DNA of 64,000 nucleotides from Synchiropus splendidus (taxonomy: Eukaryota; Chordata; Actinopteri; Syngnathiformes; Callionymidae): contig NC_071334.1 of assembly GCF_027744825.2 (NCBI RefSeq), positions 68,670,937 through 68,734,936 of the forward strand, given 5' to 3'. The position numbers and the translations under genes were made by a program. Shown in pieces: positions 49,301 to 60,587 of this stretch; the stretch's first letter is position 1, and the number at the start of each line of letters is the position of its first letter. Below the pieces are notes generated by a model, which saw only the letters and a program-made list of their open reading frames with translations, was not told the DNA's origin and did not search any database.

Positions 49301-52300
49301 TCCGGGCGATGTTGCACTTGAAGCCGGCCCGGTCGCAGGCCCACCAGAGGGCGTCGCTCTGGCTGTCCTCCTTGGCAAACACCAGCAGAACCTGCGGGTC
49401 CAGAACCAAAGAACAGGTGAACCACTGCAGATGGCTGCATTTAAAAAAACACATTTCAAGCTTGTGGCGAGTTAAACCTGGCTAAAAGTCAGAGCGACTC
49501 ATGCCCACTTTAAGTCCCAGGAACTTACGCAAAACACAAGGATCCAAAGATTGTTGAAGGTGACTTCACATCCTAGACATCCACACAACACCTCTTTTCC
49601 TATCTCCTTTGCCTTGCTTCAGGAAGAAAGGTCACATAAAACTAAAAGTATTACGCAGTACACATGTCAGGAATGTATGTGGCACAAAAAAACTGAGTGT
49701 CACAATATCAACACGTATTGTCGATTAGCCCCTTTGTTGTGCAGTAAATTTGTGTTTACAAAAGTGAGCTGACGGCCGTATCCAGCCCGCGGGCCTCAAG
49801 TTTGGCAAGTGCTGCAAGGACTGTTTGAGGGAGAGACTCACGTGTGCTTGCAAAACTGTCGAACCATGAACTTATTTATTTCCCCAAGGCAACAATGAGG
49901 GATGTACACAAAACACAATTCTTCTCTTTTCTGATATTTTTCTGCAATTTGAAATGAAAAGCACAAAGCAAGCATCGTTCCCCTGGTCTGGGAAACCACG
50001 AGTCCACTCCCTCTCTCCCACACCGCTGCTCCTGAAGACAAAACCCCAGGAGCTGTTTGTTCAGTATTAATGATATTATCGTCAATCAGCATGTCATCTG
50101 GACTCTGACCCAGATATCAAGAGAGCACTCGACTTGCACGTCTCGCATCCATCACAGCCGCTTTCCTTCCCTGCTCGTGTTGTTCTGGTGGGAAACATGA
50201 ACTTTAACTGATACAGTAGCAATATTTACCTGACAGAAATACACTGGAATAATCCGCCTGCCTTCATTGTAATGAAGGTCTTCTCAGTACTTCTCCTTCA
50301 GTGTTTGCTGTAGGGAGCAACGCTTCCAGCCAAGAACCACAGTCCAGCTCAGTCCAAGTCGCCTGTTCCGAGCATCGACTTACATCTCCTACCGACACTG
50401 ACTCGAGAGCCACTGACAAGCTTTGGGGAGGGAATATCAGTCAGTCTGTAGGAGATCAAGTCAGAAAGCGACTCGAATCGACACTCCACTCCAAGTCCCT
50501 ATTCAAAAACATATTTAAAAAAAAAGCTGTCTCAGTTGAAGAAACAAGTCTTTTCTGTTGTGTAACGAGTCACCGACTCCCTTAAGCATGAGTCAGCATG
50601 AGACGTCTGATGTTGTAAACAGCAATTAAGGACAGAGAACTTTACACAAGTCGTGCATGTGGAAAAGAGTAATGACGTCACGACTGGTCGACTCATGGAC
50701 CACCAATTTAACAGTCGATTATGGTCGGCTAGTCATGACTGTGCTAATGGTGTTAGCATTGCGTTTGTGCTGTATCACTGTCGCGTTAGTGTCATCTTTG
50801 TGTTAACGCTCTTTTTACACTGCATTAGCACTGGATTAAAGCAGTGTTTGTGTGAGCATTATCGAGCATTAGCATTGTGTTTGTAGCACAGCTCTGGTGA
50901 GGAGGGTTTGCGGTTTGGTGGCCTGAACATCCAGTCTCTACTCTTTGCAGTCCAGCTCATGCTGGATCGGTTTGTGTCTGAGTGTGAAGCGGCTGGGATG
51001 AGGATCAGCACCTCTAAGTCCGAGACCATGGTTCTCAACGGATGGCTTGGTCTCTCCAGTTTGGGACTGAGATCTGGCTTCAAGTGGAGAAGTTTAAGTA
51101 TCTCGGGGTGTTGTTCTCATGTGAGAGGATCAGGGATTTGGAGAATTGGGGCAGCAGGGGCGGTATTGCAATCCCTTTGCCGCACTGTTGTCCATAAGAG
51201 AGAGTTGAGCCAGAAGGCAAAGCTCTCTATATACCGATCAATCTTTGTCCCGACCCTCACCTCACCTACGGTCATGAGCTTTGGGTCAAGGTCCCGGATA
51301 CAAGCGGCTGAAATGGGTTTTCTCCGAAGGGTGGCAGGGGTCTCCCTTAGAGATAGGGTGAGAAGTTCTGTCACCCGGGAGAGGCTCGGAGTAGAGCCGC
51401 TGCTTCTCCACATTGAGAGGAGTCAGCTGAGGTGGTTGGGGCATCTCATCTGGATGCCCTCTGGACGCCTCCCTTTGGAGGTGTTCCAGACACGTCCAGC
51501 TGGGAGGAGACAGAGGTGTCGACCCAGGACCAGGTGGAGAGATTATATCTCTACGCTGGCCTGGGAGTGTCTCAGGACCCCCCTGTCGGAACTGGTGGAT
51601 GTCCACCAGTGACCACCTGAAGCTGCTGCCCCCGCGACCCGGCAACGGGTAAGCGGGCGACGATGGATGGATGGATGGAGCATTGTGTTTGTGTTCACGC
51701 TTCATCAGCACAGTTCAGCCGTCATAACACTGTGTTTGTGTTGAGTGGCTGTTTCACGTCTATTGCATTATTTTGTTTGTGCTAACATTTCATTCGCATT
51801 TGCATTTGTGTTGCGTATCTGATTCACATTGCTTGTGTTCGCATCATGTTTTTTTAGCCTTCTATTTACACTGCATTAGCAAACGCATTAGCATTAGCAT
51901 TGTGTCTAGTTGTGCTAGAAAGTATTTTCTACATATTGTGATGATTTATGCCACAATACTGCCTCCATATTGTTTTGATACTACTGAATATTTGTATGTT
52001 AGTGTTTTGGAGTTAGCTTCCATGCTAACAGTACAACATGGCGTAATAGCCATATTGTCATGGCCTGACTTTCTTGTGACACTCGATGCGATTTGACAAA
52101 CATGAAGAGAAGACAAGCTTGGCGTATGCGTCTGTTGTGTTCTGCGACACGTCGTGAAGCACGACAAGCAGATCCATCCAGCTGACCTCATCTGCCCCCG
52201 ATCAAGTGACGTACGGAGCCACTCTGGGACTTCTGCAGGGAGCAGACTCGGATGGAAACCAGGAGCATTCATCAGAGGAACCAAGAGCATTTATGAGTCC

Positions 52301-55300
52301 ATGCCTGTTTTGAAGGAATCTAATTTTAGACGTCACACTGAAACAAAACATTCCTTCATCTGTCAAACTGCGTCAGTGGCGGCTGGACGGAGGGGGAATT
52401 CTTTGAGGACAAGTTCTCATGCGCTGCTGAGGTTGTGAGCTTTTAACTCGACAGCAAAGCTGAAGCCAAGCTCAGCAGTAACATGATGAGCGTCAAACTT
52501 CTCTTGAGCTTCTCGACTTGTTTGTCCAGTCGTCTGCAGCCCAAATAAGGTTGTGTGCTCAGTCGCCTGGCAGTGTTTTCATGACATGTCTTCCACTCCT
52601 AGCTAGGACTTTCCCCAGGTGAACCCTGCTTCATACATATGCAGCCAGAGTTGGCTCGGCTCGGCCCATCCTTCCCTCAATCCAAGGACTTCCCTCTCTC
52701 ATCAGTGACCAACAGATCCTGGATGAAACTCTTTCTTTTCTTAGAGACAAGCTCAGTCATCCAGGAGAGACTCAGAGTAGAACCTTTGCTCCTCCAAGAG
52801 AAGACAGTGGAGGTGGCTCCTGGACTGGAAAGGTGTTCAATTGGGATTTGACGAGTCCCGACTTGAGGATTCTGGCACGTCCAGAGTTTCACACCGGCGA
52901 ACACAGATGTGTATTTTTGATCCCTCACTGTGTGCTACACACACAAACACACGTGCGAGCGGCTGGGTGGTGTCCAGGACCAACAGAACCTGCCTCCTCC
53001 TCACAGCGGCACCGCATCCCAACTGTCTCCGCGGAAGAAGAGAGCGGCAGGTCGGGGTCACGACCTTGACTCGCTGACATTTCAGCTTTCACATCTGAGA
53101 ATGAAAAGCCCAGCGAAGCACACGTCGGACAAGAAAGCGCTTCAAAGTAAAAAACAAACAAACAAAAAAAAAAAAACATATATATATATACCATGAATAT
53201 ACACGCTCACACGTGTTTGTGTATATATATATATATTTATATATATAAATATATATATGTGACCTGCCCCGATCAAGTGACGATAATTTCGTAAAATTGG
53301 GAACCTTCTGCCCATGTCTGATAGATAGATGGAGCTACTAGCTGCTTCCATTGTCAAGTTGCAGGCACATTTTTTTTTCATGACATTGGCTCTAAATCAG
53401 TCCACAGCAAGCCATACTGCAGAGGTGAGTCTTAATGAAAGAGCACTGCTGACAGCATCAGGAGGAGCAGCTGAAGACATGGCGAGAAGAACTCCACTCT
53501 GGAGAGTCTCTCAGACACACCAAGCCAAGAGGGCATTTCTGTGGCTTAGTGACTGACCCAACAAGGTGTCTTCAGCAGCGACACCTTCAAGTCTGCGAGA
53601 CGTGTCAGTGGAACGCCGGACGACAACCCGTGCGGTAGCTGGCGTTGGCATGAGCGTGTGTAAGGGCCACACTCTCTGATCCAGTGCTGGCATGTGTAAC
53701 CGCAGCGCTGGTGAGTGTCACCTTGGTGCTAGCATGTGAAATTCCACACACGCAGACTCCGCCCTGATGCGTCTCTGAGTCAATAGCGGGTGAACTCTTG
53801 AACTCGGACAACAGCTCAAATGACTCCAGAGTTGCTCCAGTGTTCATGAGTGTGACAAGCTAGAGTGGCGTTTAACTGCGTGTGAGTGAGTGTTTATCAC
53901 AAGGGCGGAGACTGATGGATGTTTGGATGGGCGGAGTCTGAGAGGTAAAGGTGGGGAATGTTAGTGTGTGTGAGACTGGAGTTGTTCAGCAGCTCATTAA
54001 TAAAAACAGTAACTACTGATATGTTCCACAGTGTCAAGATGTAGAGTGTCAGAAATAGTCCAGAGAGAGATGGATCTCACGGTCAGCCAAGTTGGTTTAC
54101 GTCCGCCCCGTATAGTGTTCAGGTGACGGTGCGCTGCACTAGTGAGCTCTGCTTTTTAGTTCCGTCTGTTCTACATATCATTCACGGGAACTTGGACATT
54201 TATGAATGGATTCAGAATCCTTCACGACTGAATCACGACCCTTGGTGGCAATATTTGTGGGCAAATGTGAGCGTTTGCCGTCGCTCATGACTTCCTCTCA
54301 ACAAGGAGGGAGGGATGGGCAAAGGAGCCGAAGGTGATCGGTGGAAGTGGCGGGACAGTCGCTGTGATTAGACAAAAGTGCAGCGACTCTCAGAACTCGT
54401 GGTGGTTGGTTGGAATTGTGTTGCGATCACAACAATACCATGTCCTGGAGGGACTGATATATTCCCCAGAAAATCCAAAAATCAAAACATGATGACTGTG
54501 CGCATGACATCATAACAAACACATTACAAAAAAGAACAACCCTATCCCAACTGCAGGTCCTGGATCTGCCCTAATGCCCTCAGCGACTGGTTCTGATGGA
54601 CCCAGACTCCCCATCAGCAACTGGGTCACAGCTGAGCTGAGGGGTCTCTGTGGAACAACTTGGGCGACAGGTTGACCTAGTTTGACCCCACCACTTCTGA
54701 GCAAACTCCACCACAGAGATGCAGCGACACCACTGAGAGGTTTTTGGCCACTACAGGAGTAGAGTCAGGGTGGCCTTGAGGGTTAAAAACCAAGTAAAAG
54801 TTTACTGATTGAGGAGATGCAACTGGACTGCGGGACTGTTGTCCCTCGGGTGAACATTACCGGACCTAAGCATGAAGAGCAATCACCAAACTAGAGATGT
54901 TGAAGAACACACCCCGCCCTCAAACTATCACACACCCACAGAAACTCTGCGTCATCTCCACATCTCTGCTCACACACAGCCTCCCACAACAGATCTCAAA
55001 TACTTCCTCTCAAATGAGCACATAGACTTGCTAATGTTCTCTGAGCAACCGAACGCACCGTCCCAAAGATGTCACTTCACTCACTCGCCTGCTCGCACCA
55101 CAGCGGCTCACCTGGATGGGCTCCTGGCTCAGCCTCATGGGTCCCACACATTCTTCTGTCGCTGAAACCTGCAGGGAGCGACGACACAGTCAACGTGGAA
55201 CATACAACCAGCAGCAAGGTCTCACCATCTTCACATCCAGCAGCATGACTGAGCCCCGCGGCCTCACTCAGCGTGCTGTGAGTCTGACACTCTTATATAC

Positions 55301-58300
55301 GTGTGACTCTTTAGCTGCGCTGCTGAACCGCATGTGTCACTCTGGTGTGAGTCAGCGGCCGAGCACACGAGTCCTTAAAGCACACACCTGGGTTCAAACA
55401 CACTGTGAATCAGCGGTGGTGTGTGTGTATGTGTGTGTGGTGTCCACTTATTTTTGAGGTGTTGGTCAAGTGGTCCTTCTCATTGTAAACGCTGTGTGAC
55501 TAATGTCTTCATCATCGCACACCTTAACCCTCAGCAAGGACGCGTCTTACTTTAGGCTCGCTCAGGGGACACCTTTGTTCCTGGATCAATCTCCAGGTCA
55601 CGACCTGATCCAGGTCCTGGTGACCGTGTGAAACTGTGGACACAAGTGGAGACGGCTTCAGGCCCAGTCTCGACAGGGTGGAGGTTCAGCATCGGCGAAA
55701 CCAGGCTCCTGTCTCTCTCACACCACGTGTTTGTATTCCAATCTTTGTGGGCCATTGAATTTCCTCGGGGGCCATAACAGTACATACTGACCACCAAGCC
55801 AATAATCAGGATGCATTTCAGAAACTAAATAATGAAGATAAAATGAAAAATAAAAATAAATAAAATGCTCTATGATGCAATTATTCCATGAAAAAATAGA
55901 ATTATTGTCCAGTATATTGAAGCATTCTCATACATCATGTAAGGGTGAATTATCATAATAAAAGAACTGTGGCAAAATGTAAGCAACAATTTTTAAATGC
56001 ATTTTAGGATTATATTTATTCAGGTGGACAGCAAATAGGAATATTTGCAGTTTTACAGCTTCACTTTATTAGGGCCAGAAAGATGGAGACTAAAACACGT
56101 GGCTAACCTTAACCAGGACTCTGAACCAAACTGAAACCCAATTACAATGACGCAGTTATTTTGAAGTTTTCACCCTCCAACTGAGGCTTAACCTTGTGGG
56201 GTCTGGCTACAGGTCTCCACAATATAGCTAAACCAGGTACACGCTCTGACTCTCACTGCTTTTAAACCCTAAACAACGCTGGATTCACCCTTTTAAAAAA
56301 AGATCTCACTGCTATTTCTCAGAGGAACCTTTCAAGTCTCGTGTGTGTTCTCTTCAGTGATCCAACACCTTCATCATTTTAAATGTTTACACACCTGAGG
56401 TCAAGGAACGTCTCCGGCAGCTCAACACGGGCACAAACACCACAGTTGAGACTCTGTGTTCAAACATGGAGAGCCAATCAGCTGATTCATACTTCACTTT
56501 TCCACATTAGCCGCCACACAGGTCTGTTGAACGCTAACATGTCCCCAGTTCAACGGTGTCCCTGAACGCAGCACGAGCGCTTTGTCAGTGAGACTGTGAG
56601 GGTTTTTGAAACTGTAGGGCACCTTAAGTCCGAATGCTATCTTCAAAATGAAGAATGAGATCAGAAGCAATAAACAGCATTTGATTATAATAATTTGAAA
56701 TTAAGATGTTTTTTTATATTTATAAATATTTTTAAAACGATTAAGTGAATGTGGGCTGAGAACATCAATCAAAAAGAGACCAAATGTGTCAATAAACAAA
56801 TCTTAATATGAATTTACCAATGTAATATAATCATGTTTAAAGCAGCTACAGTGATTGAATTTTAAAATATATTGAGAATTATAATTTGTATAAGACATGT
56901 ATATGAGAGGAAAGTTATTATTAGGTTTTATTTTAAATCGTGTATTGGGCCTCATATATGAAGCAGCAGGCTCCAGGAGGTCATGTGATTTCACCACAGA
57001 GAGAGCTGCTTTGTCGGAGAGCATTTTTTTGCTGCGGTCGATCCAGACCAGAACCTCCCATCGCAGGAACAGCTTCTTCCCCTTGGCTGTCAGACTGTTG
57101 AATTCCTGATCAGCCTTTGTTGTTTTATGTTACTTCATTTTGTTACCAGCACTTTATTCTGAAGCACTTTCCTAGTTGGTGGGATCTCCACTGACCATGA
57201 CCATAAATTTGATTCTGATTCTGATCACATACTGAACATCTATATCCGTCCATATTCAGGTCAGTAAGGTGCAGAGCCAGCGACCGGAAGGTCGTTGCGG
57301 TCCCCCAGCTCCGAGCGTGACCCCTAAGTGTACAGCTGAGAGGTGATGCTGATGCTCCTCCTCGGCTCCCGCGACAGTTGTGCGGTCACATGATCGTGTG
57401 CTGGCTCGGTCCTGCGGGGCTCATTTGTAAATAGGACCAAGCATCTGTTCACATGCTTCCTCCTCATGATCCCTCCGCAGGACAGAAAAGGCTCTGCGCT
57501 AACTCGGCCCTGATGTCTCACTCCTACTGAAACCCAGTCCTCCCTGTCAGAGAGGTTTCAATTCTATTCCGAAGTACTGTTGCACAACACAGGCAACAGC
57601 CTTCAGACCAGCATGTACACTCAGCAGTACTGCAATCTCTTAAGTATCTGAAGTTTTCTCAGTTCAAAAACGGGACAGACCTGGGTGGAGAGTTAAACCT
57701 GGTCTGCTGAGGGAGCGACTCACCTATCGACACATCTCTGTGGACAATAAATAGCTGAGAAAGAAGACAAAGCTTTCTCCTCTCATCTGTGGTCACCCGC
57801 TTTGGAGCGAGCCGAAATGTCTGAACTCAGAGAAGCTCAGACATCCAGGAGAGACTCGGGGGTGAACCTCTGCTGTTCCTGGAGGAGGCAGCTGAGATAA
57901 GATCAGATATCTAACCCCAATGTTCGACTGGCTCTGTTGACCTGATCTGGGCCTCTTAACTTCAGCTGCTGCCTCTGTGACCTGAGCTCAGAAAAGTGGA
58001 AGAAAATTGACTTTTTTCCCTTTAAATCGAAGGTGAATTCCAATACTATTCCGTGACACAATAATGACAGAAATTATAATTAGAAAAAAAGGGAACACTT
58101 AACCTGAGTTCAGACTATTTAGACATGAAAATTAATCAGTTGTACTTCAAAAACATCGACTTTTTCGGGCTCAAGGAGAGAAAAATAGTACTGATGAGCT
58201 TCACTGAGGTTTCACATCCTAATAGAAACACCAACTGAAAACACTGATACTAAAGAGGCTACGCAGTTTAGCGTGAGCCGAAGTTTCTGTCAGCAGCATC

Positions 58301-60048
58301 ATTGGGTGGAAATTGAGCCGTAAAATGGAGCACAGCGATGATAATCAGTGGAAGAGCCGGGGGAGGGTTGAACAACAGCTATTTGGGAACAAACATGCGC
58401 TAAATTTGAGTGTTTACAGCCGCTACTATCGAGAAAGTCTCTGAACCACTAAGATACTTCACTAACTTTCAATCGGGGCAATTTTCGTTCGATTGACTTG
58501 TAGCTTTAATGCTGTTTTTAAGGCAAATGTTAACATTTTCGAGGACAGAATGAACTTGTCACACAACTGCACCTGGATATTCTGAAAACTTTTTGTTGTG
58601 AAAAATATGACATAAGATGAGCTGCTTTTAGTTTTTTAAAATCTATGATGGAAAGTAAATTTTAGCATTCATTTTTTTTATCTTCTTTGCCCATTAAATT
58701 CGTATTTTTAGGACACAGTGTTGGAGCCAAAATATGGGTGTAATACATATTTTTTGGAAGCATTTTTTTTAGTTTTGGAGGCCTGAGGCAACAACAAAGA
58801 CAGAAAACATGTTTAAGATATATCCAGAAACGTAACGGTAAAATACATGCTGCAGGCTGCCGACGTGGCATGTGACATCTTTTTAGTTTGACTGCTTTAA
58901 AATGGCAATATGTGGTCCAACCAAACAATCTGGAGGAAGGAGAGCTGCAACATCATTTAGAATAATAAACACGGTTCCTTCATGGAGTTCCACATTATCT
59001 CAACAGTTATTTCTCAGCTTGTGCTTTATTTATTTCCCAAATCAAATTGAATCATCGAGTAGATGCAAATGTTGATGATGTTTGTGGATGATATAGTGAC
59101 TCGTAGAGAGTGAACTGGAGAGGAGAAGAATGAACACAGAGTGATGGGGAAGAGAAGAAGAGAGTGGAGACAGGGCTGAGAAGACTGAGGACAAGACAGT
59201 AGAGGTAAGTGCCAGAGTTAGAGGCGTGAGATATGAAGATAGTTAGGTTATTGGGGGAAATGAGAAGATTAGAAATGTGGAGGACATGTGGAGAGGTTCA
59301 GAGACAGAGTCAGAGAGGAGAGATGTCTGGGGCGGGGAGAGATATAGTTGGACCAGGATGATGGAGATGGAGGAGAGGAGGGCAAGAGGAAGGTCATGAT
59401 GAGGTGAGGGGTGGAGGACTCGCTGTGGAAGGGACCAACATGGAGAATGAAGAGAATGTGTCTGTCTGTTCTGAAAGACACACAAAACTAACTTTTTAAA
59501 ATGTATCGTTACTTTTTTTTAGTCCAACCAAGTCCAACATCCCAAGCTCAGATGTTCACAAGAGACTGTGAGGAGCAGATCACCATGGTTATCTGGCTGC
59601 TGCTGAGCAGCTGAAGCTTGAGGTTTTTGGAGCTATAGTAACATTCAGGGGCAGCTCCTTGGTCGCTATAGCAAGACTCTGTGTCAGTTACTCTTCATGA
59701 TCTGGCATCCCCAGGCCTCAGCTGTCCACCACCACCAACAGCAGGTCCGACATGCGCCGTGATGACCGCACCGGAGCCCCGTACCTTGACGCTGGAGTGG
59801 CTGGTCTGGGTCTCGGCCTCGATGCGGGCTCGTCCCCCGCCGGGGATCCTCCGCTCCCGCTGCGAGCTGCCGCGCGAGTGCCGGCTCTGGTAGGCGAGCA
59901 CGGACTCGGCCGCGTCCGTCTTGATGAAGAGTCCGTGGATGGTGCCCTGAGAGATGGTGGTGGTCTGGTGCGGGGAGTTGGACTCGTCCGAGTCTCGGCA
60001 GTAGATGACGCCGCTCTGCGAGACGTGGATGCTGGGAGCGCAGCCCAT
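37363..60048 (-). CDS. PDE8B: high-affinity cAMP-specific 3',5'-cyclic phosphodiesterase 8B, 22 coding exons
   Basis: Hydrolyses cAMP to 5'-AMP. Exons in transcript order: 59785-60048, 55112-55168, 49201-49391, 49079-49138, 48964-49021, 48815-48903, 48609-48687, 48318-48458, 48159-48247, 48042-48096, 45148-45193, 44756-44833, 44389-44465, 43351-43515, 42126-42171, 40499-40628, 40242-40440, 39959-40176, 39760-39898, 39116-39283, 38925-39054, 37363-37472. All are GT...AG and in phase, giving 862 residues (human 885). The N-terminus [10 protein letters not shown] offers Gly2 for myristoylation. A receiver-like domain ([13 protein letters not shown]) starts near residue 108. The PAS domain spans about 245-355 ([17 protein letters not shown]). 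The catalytic domain spans about 485-850, with metal-site motifs [12 protein letters not shown] and [12 protein letters not shown], then [13 protein letters not shown], and SQISFIDYF with the purine-contacting Gln. Exon 11 ([15 protein letters not shown]) is poorly conserved and is placed by phase and position. The loop at the exon 19-20 junction also diverges. Introns near the receiver and PAS exons are 57-73 bp. Confidence 0.96.
38105..38300. repeat. dispersed repeat copy 1, PDE8B intron 21
   Basis: It shares with 42690-42830 the ordered segments GGACTGAGCAGCC, GTGGTCTC/TGGTCTCCC-TCACTGTC and a following ACAACACT. The two copies are in the same orientation and lie in different PDE8B introns. 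The element type is not recognised. Confidence 0.65.
40930..41245 (+). mobile_element. L2-like LINE reverse transcriptase fragment
   Basis: In PDE8B intron 15, opposite to the gene, the plus strand encodes the reverse transcriptase signature [10 protein letters not shown] (about 41002-41034). It is followed by a decayed [12 protein letters not shown] segment leading to where the catalytic YADD would be, which is destroyed by frameshift and stop. The order of motifs is typical of L2/CR1-group non-LTR elements. It is not functional. Confidence 0.8.
41745..41902 (-). mobile_element. tRNA-derived SINE remnant
   Basis: On the minus strand it begins GGCAGCACGATAGTGAAGTG, followed by GTTAGTGCTGCTGCCTCA: an A-box-like head that common fish SINEs share. 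A decayed B-box region follows, then CTGTGTGGAGTTTCATGTTTC and GGTTTCCTCCCACAG, the usual body. It lies in PDE8B intron 15 in the same orientation as the gene. Many substitutions show it is old. Confidence 0.75.
42690..42830. repeat. dispersed repeat copy 2, PDE8B intron 14
   Basis: Partner of 38105-38300, with the shared GGACTGAGCAGCC and TGGTCTCTCTCACTGTC words in the same order and a following ACACAACACTGTG. The copies have drifted, so they are not a recent duplication. Confidence 0.65.
47630..47830 (+). mobile_element. non-LTR retrotransposon 3' fragment, PDE8B intron 10
   Basis: The plus strand carries CCTGCCATCCGGCAGACGGT, then AGAACCACCAGATTCAGGAA and GTGCTGTCAGGCTGCTGAAT. This order matches the copy at 57020-57230 and the inverted copy at 7484-7660. 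It is more diverged than those two. Confidence 0.7.
50880..51685 (+). mobile_element. Rex/RTE-like LINE pol C-terminal fragment with GATG tail
   Basis: The plus-strand frame at about 50908-51612 encodes recognisable parts of a teleost non-LTR polymerase: [19 protein letters not shown], then [47 protein letters not shown] and [15 protein letters not shown]. The catalytic acidic pair after LLFA is lost by deletion, and a deletion and frame shift remove the next segment. The 3' end is GGATGGATGGATGG, a tail of the kind described for Rex3/RTE elements. It is inactive, inserted opposite to PDE8B in intron 2. Confidence 0.88.
52735..52830 (+). mobile_element. small LINE remnant
   Basis: The encoded stretch [20 protein letters not shown] corresponds to the [19 protein letters not shown] segment of the element at 50880-51685. 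Only about 95 bp remains. Confidence 0.65.
53173..53262. repeat. interrupted (TA)n tract
   Basis: Two TA-rich arrays are separated by ACACGCTCACACGTGTTTGT-type sequence. It is a compound simple repeat in PDE8B intron 2. Confidence 0.9.
56085..56225 (-). repeat. dispersed CCCCACAAGG-family copy
   Basis: Its reverse complement shares with 27112-27265 the segments CCCCACAAGGTT, AGCCTCAGTTGGAGGGT, AAAATAACTG and GGGTTTCAGTTTGGTTCAGA in the same order. It sits in PDE8B intron 1. Confidence 0.8.
57020..57230 (+). mobile_element. non-LTR retrotransposon 3' end
   Basis: It contains AACAGCTTCTTCCCCTTGGC, TGTCAGACTGTTGAATTCCT, then TTTCCTAGTTGGTGGGATCT and ends AAATTTGATTCTGATTCTGA. The copy at 7484-7660 is the same sequence inverted with only modest divergence. 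The direct GATTCT repeats at the end look like the element's 3' tail. Confidence 0.8.
57825..57970 (+). mobile_element. decayed LINE pol remnant
   Basis: Pieces such as CCAGGAGAGACTCGGGGGTG, AACCTCTGCTGTTCCTGGAG and CAGCTGCTGCCTCTGTGACC keep the order found in the C-terminal and 3' end of the 50880-51685 element, with large internal loss. Confidence 0.6.
59100..59485 (+). repeat. purine-rich tract (strand asymmetry)
   Basis: For almost 400 bp the plus strand is overwhelmingly A and G, with many GAGGAGAGG and AGAGAAGAAG words. No unit repeats exactly. It may be a decayed LINE segment or a low-complexity tract with triplex-forming potential. Confidence 0.6.
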
Positions 60049-60360
60049 CTCCTCCGCTCGCTCGCCCCGGCAGCGCTCATTAATGGAGCAGGTTGACGGC
60101 TTGATTCCCGCTCCTCCTCCTCCTCCTCCTCGCCGGAGCGACGCGGTGTTTGCAGGATTTGGTGACGGACTCGGCCACCTGGAGGTTCCGCATCACCTTC
60201 AGCTTCACATCCGGTTCATGCTCGGCGCTGAGCTCCGGTTCAGTGTCAGACTGCTGACAGTGAAATGAGACTCGCTTCTTCTGAGTTTCAGCCGCTGGAT
60301 TGGGATTGGCTGGAGTCCAGATCTCTCTCTCTCTCTCCCTCTCTCACCCTCCCTTCCAAT
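60049..60360 (-). promoter_or_regulatory. PDE8B: probable PDE8B promoter and 5' UTR
   Basis: Sequence upstream of the PDE8B start codon is rich in CG up to about 60165, continuing the CpG-rich first exon. It also has a (CTC)n run at about 60110-60130 and a (CT)n run near 60325-60345. No TATA box is evident. The transcription start cannot be placed. Confidence 0.45.
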
Positions 60361-60587
60361 TAATTCATCATTTTTTCCTTAGCTTTTCCAATTTGCGTGC
60401 GATTCACTTCCTGTTTCCTCGTCTTTCAACTCATAGTTTGATTCACATTTGACCGCTGGGTTCCTCACTGACATTGGCAGTTAATCTGATTCTGTAGCTA
60501 CGTTTTCTTCATCCTTCACTTTGGACAATTGGTTGTTTATTTTGGTGATTTTATTTTGGTGGGGTTAGTCTGGTCTTCCTGTGTGGA

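Larger units (their letters stand above)
49392..55111. other. PDE8B intron 2
   Basis: This intron holds a LINE pol 3' end, a smaller LINE remnant, a TA-rich tract and a 20-bp direct repeat pair. Between 50700 and 50900 and again at 51700-51910 the words TTAGCATT and GTGTTTGTG recur many times (a loose GCATTAGCA-type repeat), with the LINE inserted between the two stretches. No exon is seen. Confidence 0.6.
55169..59784. other. PDE8B intron 1
   Basis: No exon is recognised. It holds a CCCCACAAGG-family copy, a LINE 3' fragment, a small pol remnant and a purine-rich tract. 55800-56030, 56640-56900 and 58480-58900 are AT-rich without recognisable features. Confidence 0.6.

Noticed and set aside
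50908..51612. 234-codon plus-strand frame as a host gene
   Set aside because: Its segments and GATG tail are those of a teleost LINE polymerase, with deletions and no catalytic pair.
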